The position numbers were made by a program, and so were the translations under genes. Shown piece after piece: positions 33,893 to 42,403 of a DNA stretch of 64,000 bases. The stretch's first letter is position 1; the number at the start of each line of letters is the position of its first letter. The notes under the pieces were generated by a model that did not search any database, had not been told where the DNA came from, and worked only from the letters and a program-made list of their open reading frames with translations. This stretch comes from Serratia quinivorans (GTDB taxonomy: Bacteria; Pseudomonadota; Gammaproteobacteria; Enterobacterales; Enterobacteriaceae): positions 1 through 64,000 of the forward strand of contig NZ_CAMKGL010000008.1 in NCBI RefSeq assembly GCF_946227985.1, in the 5' to 3' direction.

Positions 33893-35577
33893 CAGGCAGC
33901 TCTCGCCAAAGGGACATTGATCGTAATGCGAGTGAATGTTTGCGGCTCACAGGCTACCTGTACACCATAATCATCGCCGTAGCGTACACGGATACGCTTA
34001 TCCACCAGGTTCATCCCCAGCCCACTGTTGTTCGGCTGCGATTGGAATAATCCGGCATTGTCGGTCACCTGCAATAATAAGCACTCTCCCTCGCGACGCG
34101 CACCGATATCAATCCGCCCCACCCCCAACAACTGCGAAGTACCGTGTTTAATGGCATTCTCAACGATTGGCTGCAGTGAAAATGCCGGCAACCGTACGGC
34201 CAATAGCTCTTGTGGCAACGAAACCACGACTTCCAGCCGATCGGCAAAACGCGCCAGTTCGATTTGCAGGTAGGCATTCACGTGTTCCAGCTCGTCCGCC
34301 AGGCTGACCTCATCACCGGAACGCTTGAGGTTCTTGCGGAAAAAGGTCGAAAGGTTCTGCACCAACTCACAAGCCCGGTCGCCGTCACGGCGGATCACCG
34401 CCACCAGCGTATTCAGGGCGTTAAACAGGAAGTGCGGATTGACCTGAGCATGCAGTAATTTGATTTCCGACTGTGCCAGCAGCTGTTTATGACGCTCATA
34501 CTGGCCGGCCATAATCTGTGCGGATAACAGGCTGGCGATACCTTCTCCCAGCGTACGATTGATGGTACTGAACAACCGGCTCTTTGGCTCATACAGTTTG
34601 ATGGTGCCGATCACCCGCTGATTCTCACCGCGCAGCGGGATCACCAGTGTCGAGCCCAGTTTGCAACCGGGATTAATCGAGCAGCTGTAGGAGTGCCCAT
34701 TGCCGTCGGCGTAGACCACTTCGTTGTTGTCGATTGCGCGGTGCGAATGCTTTGATGAAATCGGCGTGCCCGGCAGGTGGTGATCGTCACCGATGCCGAT
34801 AAACGCCAGCAATTTGTCGCGGTCGGTTATCGCGACGGCGCCGATACCCAGCTCCTGATAGATCACCCGCGCTACCCTCATGCTGTTTTCCTGATCAAAC
34901 CCCTGCCGCAAGATCCCTTCGGTGCGTTCGGCAATCTTCAGTGCTTTGGCGGAAAACGCACCGGTATATTTCTCGAACATCGCTCGCCTGTCCAGCAGGA
35001 TTTGCATGAACATCGCGGCACCCACCGTATTGGCGATCAACATCGGCAAAGCGATATGTTCCACCAGCCGCAGTGCCTCATCGAACGGGCGGGCAATCGC
35101 CAGGATAATCACCATTTGCAGCACCTCGGTCACCAGCGCGACCCCGGCGACAAACAGCGGATTAAACAGCAGATCGATACGCCGGTGACGCATGGCAATG
35201 CTATGCACCAGCCCCCCTACCAGCCCTTCCGCCACGGTTGATACCGCACAGGCGATATCGGTCATGCCCCCCAGAGTATAACGGTGCAGGCCGCCGGTCA
35301 GCCCCACCAGCAGCCCTACCGAAGGCCCACCCAGCAGGCCGCCCAATACGGCGCCGATAGCGCGGGTGTTGGCAATGGAACCTTCGACATGCAGACCGAA
35401 ATAGGTGCCCATGATGCAGAACACCGAGAAAATGACGTAGCACAATAGCTTGTGCGGCAGGCGAATGGTCACCTGCGTCAGCGGAATGAATAACGGGGTT
35501 TTGCTCAGTAAATAAGCAATAACAAGGTAAACGCACATCTGCTGCAACAGCAGCAGAACCTGGCTAAATTCAAACAT
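33892..35577 (-). CDS. btsS: LytS-type sensor kinase BtsS
   Basis: BtsS (YehU) is the high-affinity extracellular pyruvate sensor in E. coli. The 561-residue length is the same. An N-terminal 5TM-LYT domain (residues ~1-190) is followed by a GAF-like region (residues ~220-340) and a LytS-type kinase domain with the phospho-His in [15 protein letters not shown] and the ATPase N-box [11 protein letters not shown]. It is first in the btsSR operon. In E. coli btsSR lies elsewhere, so the local position differs. Confidence 0.94.
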   Translation of the reverse strand: MFEFSQVLLLLQQMCVYLVIAYLLSKTPLFIPLTQVTIRLPHKLLCYVIFSVFCIMGTYFGLHVEGSIANTRAIGAVLGGLLGGPSVGLLVGLTGGLHRYTLGGMTDIACAVSTVAEGLVGGLVHSIAMRHRRIDLLFNPLFVAGVALVTEVLQMVIILAIARPFDEALRLVEHIALPMLIANTVGAAMFMQILLDRRAMFEKYTGAFSAKALKIAERTEGILRQGFDQENSMRVARVIYQELGIGAVAITDRDKLLAFIGIGDDHHLPGTPISSKHSHRAIDNNEVVYADGNGHSYSCSINPGCKLGSTLVIPLRGENQRVIGTIKLYEPKSRLFSTINRTLGEGIASLLSAQIMAGQYERHKQLLAQSEIKLLHAQVNPHFLFNALNTLVAVIRRDGDRACELVQNLSTFFRKNLKRSGDEVSLADELEHVNAYLQIELARFADRLEVVVSLPQELLAVRLPAFSLQPIVENAIKHGTSQLLGVGRIDIGARREGECLLLQVTDNAGLFQSQPNNSGLGMNLVDKRIRVRYGDDYGVQVACEPQTFTRITINVPLARAA

Positions 35578-35708
35578 GGCAGCAGCTCATCCCTTAACAA
35601 AACAGATGCAGAACGCCGGGTTTCCGGTCTGGTTATAAGCTGGCGATTAAAACATGTGAAGGGGGGAAAAACAGTGATGCAGGCAAGGCTTCCAGGGAAA
35701 GCAACGCA

Positions 35709-35729
35709 GCCGGCCCACCAGGGGCCGGC
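35709..35729 (-). terminator. Hairpin after ppiA
   Basis: An 8-bp GC-rich perfect stem (35709-35716 with 35722-35729) lies 9 bases past the ppiA stop. There is no T-run, so termination efficiency is uncertain. Confidence 0.45.
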
Positions 35730-35738
35730 GCAAAATCA

Positions 35739-36308
35739 TTATGGCAGCACTTTTGCGGACAAAATGACGATAGGTTTACTCGGAACATTCTGGTACGGGC
35801 CGACGTTGCCGGTCGGTGCCTGGGAGATTTTATCTACCACGTCCATACCTTTAACCACTTTGCCGAATACCGCATAGCCGAAATCGCGCTGGCCGTGATC
35901 CAGGAAGGCGTTATCCGCCACGTTGAGGAAGAACTGGCTGGTGGCACTGTCTTTGTCGGCAGTACGCGCCATCGAAATGGTACCGCGCAGGTTGCGCAGG
36001 CCGTTATCCGCTTCGTTCTTGATCGGTGCCTGGGTGGATTTTTGCTGCATGTCAGCAGTAAAGCCACCGCCCTGAACCATAAAGCCCGGGATCACACGGT
36101 GGAAAATGGTGTTGTTGTAATAGCCGCTGTTCACGTAATCGACGAAGTTCTTGGTGGAAACCGGAGCCTTCTGACTGTCGAGCGCCAATTCGATATTCCC
36201 TGCCGAGGTAGTCAGCATGACATGAGTTTCACCGGCGGCGAGCGCGGCAGGTGCCATTGCTGTCAGGGAACACAGCGCAACGAAGGTCACTAAAGTACGT
36301 TTGAACAT
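35739..36308 (-). CDS. ppiA: Periplasmic cyclophilin A
   Basis: PpiA is a prolyl cis-trans isomerase of the periplasm. The 189 residues begin with a signal peptide ([19 protein letters not shown], cut near residue 24). The cyclophilin core carries [18 protein letters not shown] with the catalytic Arg, and later [14 protein letters not shown]. It is the anchor that links this region with the E. coli map (fic-yhfG-ppiA-tsgA-nirB). Confidence 0.97.
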   Translation of the reverse strand: MFKRTLVTFVALCSLTAMAPAALAAGETHVMLTTSAGNIELALDSQKAPVSTKNFVDYVNSGYYNNTIFHRVIPGFMVQGGGFTADMQQKSTQAPIKNEADNGLRNLRGTISMARTADKDSATSQFFLNVADNAFLDHGQRDFGYAVFGKVVKGMDVVDKISQAPTGNVGPYQNVPSKPIVILSAKVLP

Positions 36309-36651
36309 TAACGGGTCCTTTCTCTAAGAGACAAACAACGGAAAAGCGCATTGATTCTAAAGAGCTGTACCTGCGAGTGCCAGCCATTTACCTATATTTA
36401 CTTAATAGTGGGACTTATCTCAGTCAGCCCCGGATTTTACTGCCAAAAGTATGATGGCCTTAGACCTTTTTGCCAACTGCATCACGCATTTTTTGCCCTT
36501 TTTACACCTTGGTCGTTTTTTGCGACACAACTCCCGGTTTCATTTCCCATTCCCGATACTCTAGACAAATGAGAGCGCTCTCATTTTGGCGCAACGATAA
36601 GAATAATGAATGTCCGCCGGCACCACCGCCGCGCAATACAGGAGAAATAAT
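36309..36651. other. ppiA-PTS IIA divergent gap
   Basis: This 343-base gap holds no gene; it carries the promoters for ppiA and for the beta-glucoside cassette. A possible -10 GATACT is at 36555-36560, just ahead of the operator at 36567-36586. Otherwise the stretch is AT-rich with several T-runs (36489-36520). Confidence 0.5.
36567..36586. promoter_or_regulatory. Perfect 20-bp LacI-family operator
   Basis: AAATGAGAGCGCTCTCATTT is a perfect palindrome with the central CG typical of LacI-family operators. It lies 66 bases before the PTS IIA start, downstream of a possible -10. The LacI-type gene at 38408 is the obvious candidate to bind it. Confidence 0.85.
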
Positions 36652-37008
36652 GTGAGTGAATTGATGACTGAAACTGAAATCAGCCCCGATTTTGAAAGCA
36701 CCATCATGGAGCTGCTGGTGTTCTCCGGTGGTGCCCGCAGCAGTGCGCTGATGGCGCTGCAACAAGCGCGTGCCGGCGACTTTGAAGCTTCAGCCAGGCA
36801 CATGGCCGAATCCAAACAGTCGGTAAAAAAGGCCCATTCGATCCAGACCCAACTGATCGGCCTGGACGAAGGCTGCGGCAAACTGACCATCAACCTGATT
36901 ACCGTTCATGCCCAGGACCATCTGATGAACGCCATGGTGATCCAGGATCTGGCGGATGACATGATTGAGCTTTACCGACGTCAGGCCCAAATGGAGATTC
37001 GTGCATGA
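36652..37008 (+). CDS. PTS lactose/cellobiose-type IIA protein
   Basis: IIA proteins pass phosphate from HPr to IIB for sugar uptake. I start with GTG at 36652 (AGGAG seven bases upstream), giving 118 residues. An in-frame ATG four codons on is an alternative. The phospho-accepting His lies in the family motif VHAQDHLMNA, and the trimer-forming helices (SGGARSSALMALQQARAGDF) are present. It is closest in feel to ChbA/CelC. No IIB or IIC gene accompanies it here, so it must work with subunits encoded elsewhere. It overlaps the GH4 gene by four bases (ATGA). Confidence 0.9.
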   Translation: MSELMTETEISPDFESTIMELLVFSGGARSSALMALQQARAGDFEASARHMAESKQSVKKAHSIQTQLIGLDEGCGKLTINLITVHAQDHLMNAMVIQDLADDMIELYRRQAQMEIRA

Positions 37009-38312
37009 AATCGTTAAAAATCGCCGTCATCGGCGGCGGCAGCAGCTACACGCCAGAATTGGTCGATGGCTTGATCCAGCGCATCGAAGAACTGCCGGTC
37101 ACCGAACTGGCGCTGGTGGACGTTGAGCCTGGCCGTGAAAAGGTCGAGATTATTGCCGCCCTGACCGAACGCATGCTGGCGCGCCACGGTCTGGAACAGG
37201 TGAAGGTCAGCGTGCATTTCGAACTGGATGAGGCCATTCGCGACGCCAATTTCGTACTGACCCAGTTCCGCGTGGGTCAGTTGCCGGCACGCGCCGCCGA
37301 CGAGCGCCTGGGGCTGAAATACGATTTAATCGGCCAGGAAACCACCGGCGTTGGCGGCTTCGCCAAGGCATTGCGCACTATTCCGGTGATGCTGGATATT
37401 GCACGCCGAGTGGAAAAACTGGCACCTGACGCCTGGATCATCAACTTCACCAACCCGGCCGGTATCGTCACCGAAGCGGTTTCCCGCTACACCAAAGCGA
37501 AAATCATCGGCCTGTGCAACGTGCCGATCAGCATGCATCACATGATTGCCAACATGCTGAAAGTCCCTTCGCAAGAGGTGCAGCTGCAGTTCGCCGGGCT
37601 GAACCACATGGTGTGGGTACATCAGGTACTGCAAAACGGGCATGACGTCACCGGCAAGGTGATCGACATGCTGTGCGACGGCGCGGCGCTGACCATGAAC
37701 AACATCAAGGAAGAACCTTGGCAACCGGACTTCCTGCGTGCCGTAGGCGCGATCCCTTGCCCCTATCACCGCTATTTCTACCAAACCAAAGAGATGCTGG
37801 CCGAGGAAATTGCCGCGGCAGCCGAACGCGGTACCCGCGCCGAGCAGGTGATGAAGGTGGAGAAAGAGCTGTTTGAGCTGTACGCCGATCCACATCTCGA
37901 CAGCAAGCCGGAGCAGTTAAGTTTCCGCGGTGGATCATATTATTCGGAAGTGGCGCTGGAGCTAATTCGTGCGATCCATAATAATCTCGGAACGCAATTA
38001 GTCGTTAATACCGCAAACCGTGGCGCTATTCGCGGTTTACCGGACGACGCGGTGATAGAAACCAACTGTATCGTCGATGCTCAGGGAGCCCATCCGTTGA
38101 CCTTCGGCACGCTGCCGGACTCCATGCACGCGCTGACCCAACAGGTGAAAGCCTATGAGCGCCTGACCATTGAAGCCGCGGTGCATGGCGATCGTCGCAG
38201 TGGTCTGCTGGCGTTGGTCACCAACCCGTTGGTCGGCAATGCCAATGTGGCGCAGCCGCTGTTGGATGAAGTGCTGGCGGTGAATGCGCCTTATCTGCCT
38301 CAGTTCAAATAA
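37005..38312 (+). CDS. GH4 family 6-phospho-beta-glucosidase
   Basis: GH4 enzymes split phospho-glycosides by an unusual NAD+- and metal-dependent redox mechanism. The 435 residues have the N-terminal Rossmann motif [18 protein letters not shown], the metal-binding Cys in [12 protein letters not shown], and the conserved His in [12 protein letters not shown]. It resembles LicH/CelF-type 6-phospho-beta-glucosidases, and the adjoining cellobiose-type IIA supports a phosphorylated beta-glucoside substrate. A 6-phospho-alpha-glucosidase is less likely. Confidence 0.9.
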   Translation: MKSLKIAVIGGGSSYTPELVDGLIQRIEELPVTELALVDVEPGREKVEIIAALTERMLARHGLEQVKVSVHFELDEAIRDANFVLTQFRVGQLPARAADERLGLKYDLIGQETTGVGGFAKALRTIPVMLDIARRVEKLAPDAWIINFTNPAGIVTEAVSRYTKAKIIGLCNVPISMHHMIANMLKVPSQEVQLQFAGLNHMVWVHQVLQNGHDVTGKVIDMLCDGAALTMNNIKEEPWQPDFLRAVGAIPCPYHRYFYQTKEMLAEEIAAAAERGTRAEQVMKVEKELFELYADPHLDSKPEQLSFRGGSYYSEVALELIRAIHNNLGTQLVVNTANRGAIRGLPDDAVIETNCIVDAQGAHPLTFGTLPDSMHALTQQVKAYERLTIEAAVHGDRRSGLLALVTNPLVGNANVAQPLLDEVLAVNAPYLPQFK

Positions 38313-38407
38313 CCGTCGGGCCAACCGCGGTTGCTGATACATTGCTATACCTAATATACAGGGGTCGCTGCGTCGGCCCCATTTTTGTCGTAATCAGGAG
38401 TCGGATG

Positions 38408-39388
38408 ATGGTGACACTGGAAGATGTCGCAGCCCTGGCGGGCGTGTCCCGCGCCACCGTGTCACGCGTAGTGAATGGCGATACCAACGTTAAGGGGCAA
38501 ACCCGCGAGAAGGTTGAAAAGGCGGTGGCCCAACTTGGCTACACGCCCAACCCGGCCGCCCGGGCGCTGGCCTCCAGCCACAGCAATACCCTGGGGTTGG
38601 TCACTACCTCCTATCGCGGCGGTTTCTTCGGCGCACTGATGGATTTTGTGCAAACCGAAGCCGAATCCCACGGCAAGCAATTGCTGGTGACCCAGGGGCG
38701 TAACAGTGCGGAAAACGAATGGCAGGCGATCCAGCGGCTGTTCAATCTGCGCTGCGACGGCGTGATCCTGCACGTCCGTTTCCTCAGCGATGACCAGTTG
38801 CGCCAACTGGCGGCGGAGCAACGCCGCTTTGTGCTGCTCGATCGTCTGGTACCCGGTCTGGAAGCGTACTGCGTCACTTTCGATCACCAATACGCCAGCC
38901 GCATGGCAACACAACAATTGATTGATGCCGGCCACCGGCACATCGCCTGTATCAGCGGCCCACGCGACCGCCCTTCCAGTCTCTTGCGGCTGCAGGGTTT
39001 TGAACAGGCCATGCAGGCGGCGCATATCAAGCCGGTCGCCTGTACCGAAGGGCTTTACGATCTGGAGAGCGGTTATCGCTGCGCCGATCAACTGCTGAAA
39101 ATGAAAACCCTGCCCACCGCCATCTATTGCTGCAATGAAGAAATGGCTATCGGCGCACTGTTGGCCGTCAACGAACACCGCCTGCGGGTGCCGCAAGATA
39201 TCTCGCTTATCTGTTACGACAGCGGTGAGCGCGCCCCCTTTGTCCGCCCGGCGCTGACCAGCGTACATTTCCCGATTACCGAAATGGCGCAATATGCCGC
39301 ACGCCTGCTGATTGACCCGGCTACGCCACCGATTAGCTTTGCGCCGATAGTCATCAGCCGCGACTCGATCGTGACGGCGAGCAAATAG
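38408..39388 (+). CDS. LacI family repressor of the beta-glucoside cassette
   Basis: The start at 38408 (seven bases after AGGAG) gives 326 residues; 38405 is one codon earlier. The N-terminal helix-turn-helix is VTLEDVAALAGVSRATVSRVVNGD, with the hinge LGYTPNPAARALASS at about residue 46. A periplasmic-binding-protein-like sugar domain follows. It is the third gene after IIA and GH4 and probably represses them through the palindrome at 36567-36586. The inducer is likely a phosphorylated or free beta-glucoside. Confidence 0.9.
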   Translation: MVTLEDVAALAGVSRATVSRVVNGDTNVKGQTREKVEKAVAQLGYTPNPAARALASSHSNTLGLVTTSYRGGFFGALMDFVQTEAESHGKQLLVTQGRNSAENEWQAIQRLFNLRCDGVILHVRFLSDDQLRQLAAEQRRFVLLDRLVPGLEAYCVTFDHQYASRMATQQLIDAGHRHIACISGPRDRPSSLLRLQGFEQAMQAAHIKPVACTEGLYDLESGYRCADQLLKMKTLPTAIYCCNEEMAIGALLAVNEHRLRVPQDISLICYDSGERAPFVRPALTSVHFPITEMAQYAARLLIDPATPPISFAPIVISRDSIVTASK

Positions 39389-39578
39389 ATCACAAAAATA
39401 TTTTAGTGCTTCTCATTGATTGCATCAAAAAGTAGATAGGCATCACAAAAACTCCCGTTGTCTGTGCTAGGATCCGCTCCCTGGTGGCCTGATCGGGACT
39501 TTTTTCTGCTTTTGCCAGGAAAAGCCAGCGGCCTTATGCCAGTTTTAAACTCTTTATAGACTTAATCAGGCCTAAATA

Positions 39579-40763
39579 ATGAATGACAGCAACCGTCTAC
39601 GGCTTACCTGGATCAGCTACTTTTCTTACGCGCTGACCGGTGCTTTAGTTATCGTCACAGGGATGGTGATGGGGAACATTGCAGAGTACTTTAATCTGCC
39701 GGTTTCCAGCATGAGCAATACTTTCACCTTCCTTAACGCCGGTATTTTGATTTCGATCTTCCTCAATGCCTGGCTGATGGAAATTATCCCGCTGAAACGT
39801 CAACTGATGTTTGGCTTTGTGCTGATGGTACTGGCTATTGCCGGACTGATGCTCGGCAAAAGCCTGACCATGTTCTCGTTGTGCATGTTTATCCTTGGCG
39901 TGGTCAGCGGTATCACCATGTCGATAGGCACCTTCCTGATCACCCATATGTATGCCGGCCGCCAACGCGGGTCGCGCCTGCTGTTCACTGACTCCTTCTT
40001 CAGCATGGCCGGGATGATCTTCCCGATTGTCGCCGCGATGCTGCTGGCACGTCAGATCGGCTGGTACTGGGTGTACGCCTGCATCGGCCTGCTGTACGTA
40101 GGTATCTTTGTGCTGGCCCTGTTCTCCGAGTTCCCGGTTTTGGGCAACAAAGGCGCCGACGCCGGCCAGCCGGTGGTGAAAGAAAAATGGGGTATCGGCG
40201 TGCTGTTCCTGTCGATCGCCGCATTGTGCTACATCCTCGGCCAGCTTGGTTTCATTCAGTGGGTGCCGGAATACGCCACCAAGTCGTTCGGGATGGATAT
40301 CAGCCAGGCCGGTAAGCTGGTGAGCGATTTCTGGACCTCGTACATGATTGGCATGTGGGTGTTCAGCTTTATCCTGCGCTTCTTCGATTTGCAGCGCATC
40401 GTCACTATTCTGGCCGCTTTGGCGACCGGTGCGATGTACCTGTTTGTCAGCACCGACAATCCGGAACATCTGGGCTACTACATTATGGCTCTGGGCTTCG
40501 TTTCCAGCGCGATCTACACCACGCTGATCACGCTGGGCTCGCTGCAGACCAAGGTTTCCTCACCGAAACTGGTTAACTTCATCCTGACCTGCGGCACCAT
40601 CGGTACCATGCTGACCTTCGTGGTTACCGGCCCGATCGTAGCCAAAGGCGGCGCACACGCGGCGCTGACTACCGCTAATGGTTTGTACCTGGCGGTATTC
40701 GTGATGTGTCTGCTGCTCGGTTTCGTGACCAAGCACCGTAGCCACGGTCACGTGACCCACTGA
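39579..40763 (+). CDS. tsgA: MFS transporter TsgA
   Basis: TsgA is a 12-helix major facilitator protein of unclear substrate. The 394 residues match E. coli TsgA in length and in the N-terminus ([27 protein letters not shown]). It keeps the ppiA-tsgA-nirB neighbourhood, here with the beta-glucoside cassette inserted before it and codA after it. A possible -10 TAGGAT is at 39468-39473 in the 190-base gap ahead. Confidence 0.95.
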   Translation: MNDSNRLRLTWISYFSYALTGALVIVTGMVMGNIAEYFNLPVSSMSNTFTFLNAGILISIFLNAWLMEIIPLKRQLMFGFVLMVLAIAGLMLGKSLTMFSLCMFILGVVSGITMSIGTFLITHMYAGRQRGSRLLFTDSFFSMAGMIFPIVAAMLLARQIGWYWVYACIGLLYVGIFVLALFSEFPVLGNKGADAGQPVVKEKWGIGVLFLSIAALCYILGQLGFIQWVPEYATKSFGMDISQAGKLVSDFWTSYMIGMWVFSFILRFFDLQRIVTILAALATGAMYLFVSTDNPEHLGYYIMALGFVSSAIYTTLITLGSLQTKVSSPKLVNFILTCGTIGTMLTFVVTGPIVAKGGAHAALTTANGLYLAVFVMCLLLGFVTKHRSHGHVTH

Positions 40764-40790
40764 TCTGTCGTCAATGACGTGATATGAAAA

Positions 40791-40812
40791 GGGCGCCTCG
40801 GCGCCCTTTTTT
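40791..40812. terminator. Terminator between tsgA and codA
   Basis: GGGCGC/GCGCCC forms a 6-bp stem (40791-40796 with 40801-40806) with a T6 run to the right and an A4 run to the left, so it can serve both convergent genes. Confidence 0.88.
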
Positions 40813-40830
40813 ATGCTGATAACCTCCAGC

Positions 40831-42114
40831 TCAACGCCGGAAATCCACCTTTTCGTCCTGCGCCAGATACAGCGTGGTTTCTGCCGGCTGGGTTTCGGCA
40901 ATCACCGTGCCCTGACGTATCGAGTAACGCACCGGCGTCTGTCGGCGCACCGCATCAAAGCCGCTATCGGCCGGTAGTATCACCAGGTTGGCACTGTTAC
41001 CCGCCGTCAGACCGTAGTCGGTCAGATGCAGAGTGCGCGCGCTGTGGCTGGTGATCAGTTTCAGCCCGTCGTCGATCTGGCCGTATCCCATCAGTTGGCA
41101 CACGTGCAATCCCATATGCAGCACCTGCAGCATGTTGGCCGTGCCCAGCGGATACCAGGGATCAAACACATCATCATGGCCGAAGCAGACGTTAATTTCC
41201 GCCTCCAGCATCTCCTTCACCCGGGTGATGCCACGCCGTTTCGGATAGCTGTCGAAGCGCCCCTGCAGGTGAATATTGACCAAGGGGTTGGCGACGAAGT
41301 TGATGCCGGACATTTTCAGCAGGCGGAACAACCGTGAAGTGTAAGCCCCATTGTAGGAATGCATCGCCGTAGTATGGCAGGCGGTGACTCTGGCGCCCAT
41401 ATCCAGCTTAAGCGCCAACGCCGCCACGGTTTCGACAAAGCGCGACTGTTCGTCGTCTATCTCATCACAGTGAACATCCACCAGCCGATCGTATTTTTGC
41501 GCCAGAGCGAACGCCTTGTGCAGGGATTCCACACCGTACTCGCGCGTAAACTCAAAGTGCGGAATGGCCCCGACCACATCGGCCCCCAGCCGCAGCGCCT
41601 CTTCCAACAGCGCCTCGCCGTTGGGGTAAGACATAATGCCTTCCTGCGGAAAAGCGACGATTTGCAGCGTGACCCAGGGTGCGACTTCCTGTTTCACCTC
41701 CAGCATCGCGCGTAGCGCGGTCAAGGTCGGGTCGGAAACGTCAACGTGGGTACGCACGTACTGCACGCCGTTGGCGATCTGCCATTTCAGCGTCTGCCAG
41801 GCGCGCTTTTTGACGTCCTCATGGGTCAGCAGCGCCTTGCGCTCTGCCCAGCGCTCAATCCCTTCAAACAGAGTGCCCGACTGGTTCCAGGCCGGTTGCC
41901 CGGCGGTCTGGGTGGTATCCAGATGGATATGCGGTTCGACAAACGCCGGCAGCGCCAGCCCGCCCTGCGCATCCAGCACGTCGCTGCGCCATTCCTGCCC
42001 TTCCGGCTGCGGCACGATATGGGCGATGCGCCCCTGCTCAATGGCCAATTGCCACAGCCCTTCATGCCCGCTCAGACGCAAGTTATCGATAAACTTCAAT
42101 GGACTCTTGGCCAC
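40831..42114 (-). CDS. codA: Cytosine deaminase
   Basis: CodA converts cytosine to uracil and ammonia. The 427 residues follow E. coli CodA closely. Metal-binding and catalytic motifs are [15 protein letters not shown] (two His), [14 protein letters not shown] (His and catalytic Glu), [12 protein letters not shown] and [12 protein letters not shown] (Asp). In E. coli it forms an operon with the permease codB; no codB is adjacent here. It diverges from nirB across a 289-base gap that carries nitrate/anaerobiosis sites. Confidence 0.97.
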   Translation of the reverse strand: MAKSPLKFIDNLRLSGHEGLWQLAIEQGRIAHIVPQPEGQEWRSDVLDAQGGLALPAFVEPHIHLDTTQTAGQPAWNQSGTLFEGIERWAERKALLTHEDVKKRAWQTLKWQIANGVQYVRTHVDVSDPTLTALRAMLEVKQEVAPWVTLQIVAFPQEGIMSYPNGEALLEEALRLGADVVGAIPHFEFTREYGVESLHKAFALAQKYDRLVDVHCDEIDDEQSRFVETVAALALKLDMGARVTACHTTAMHSYNGAYTSRLFRLLKMSGINFVANPLVNIHLQGRFDSYPKRRGITRVKEMLEAEINVCFGHDDVFDPWYPLGTANMLQVLHMGLHVCQLMGYGQIDDGLKLITSHSARTLHLTDYGLTAGNSANLVILPADSGFDAVRRQTPVRYSIRQGTVIAETQPAETTLYLAQDEKVDFRR

Positions 42115-42206
42115 CCTTCACCTCTGCTGTTCCAGCCTGTTTCATTCATCATACTGGCAGCTCATCCTACTGACAAAGACGCCAATAATTTATTACCCCC
42201 GCCCAT

Positions 42207-42222
42207 TACTCCCGAATGGGTA
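42207..42222. promoter_or_regulatory. Second candidate NarL/NarP 7-2-7 site
   Basis: TACTCCC-GA-ATGGGTA is a pair of inverted NarL-type heptamers; the right one reads TACCCAT on the other strand, a consensus match. It lies about 166 bases upstream of the predicted nirB start point and 93 bases from codA, so it could serve either gene. Confidence 0.5.
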
Positions 42223-42302
42223 GAATTCGCATTAACTGGCTCGTTTCAGCTAAAGGTGAATAAAAACCGCAACTTATCAAATAACGATAAAAATCATCCA
42301 TA

Positions 42303-42318
42303 TACCACATTAGAGGTA
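42303..42318 (+). promoter_or_regulatory. NarL/NarP site of the nirB promoter
   Basis: TACCACA-TT-AGAGGTA is a 7-2-7 inverted heptamer pair. Its centre (42310.5) is 28 bases upstream of the FNR-box centre, the same as the -69.5 and -41.5 spacing I recall for E. coli nirB. Nitrate and nitrite activation through NarL/NarP is therefore expected. Confidence 0.75.
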
Positions 42319-42331
42319 TATGGAGGGGCGC

Positions 42332-42345
42332 TTGATTTACATCAA
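42332..42345 (+). promoter_or_regulatory. Consensus FNR box of the nirB promoter
   Basis: TTGATTTACATCAA matches the FNR consensus TTGAT-N4-ATCAA exactly. If centred at -41.5, transcription starts near 42380, and TAAGGT at 42367-42372 is the -10, the same hexamer as I recall in E. coli. This is a class II FNR promoter for anaerobic nirBDC-cysG expression. Confidence 0.92.
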
Positions 42346-42403
42346 TAAATCGCCCACAGGGAGGAATAAGGTAACGCTAGGAAACCAGAATTTTGAGGCA
42401 ATA

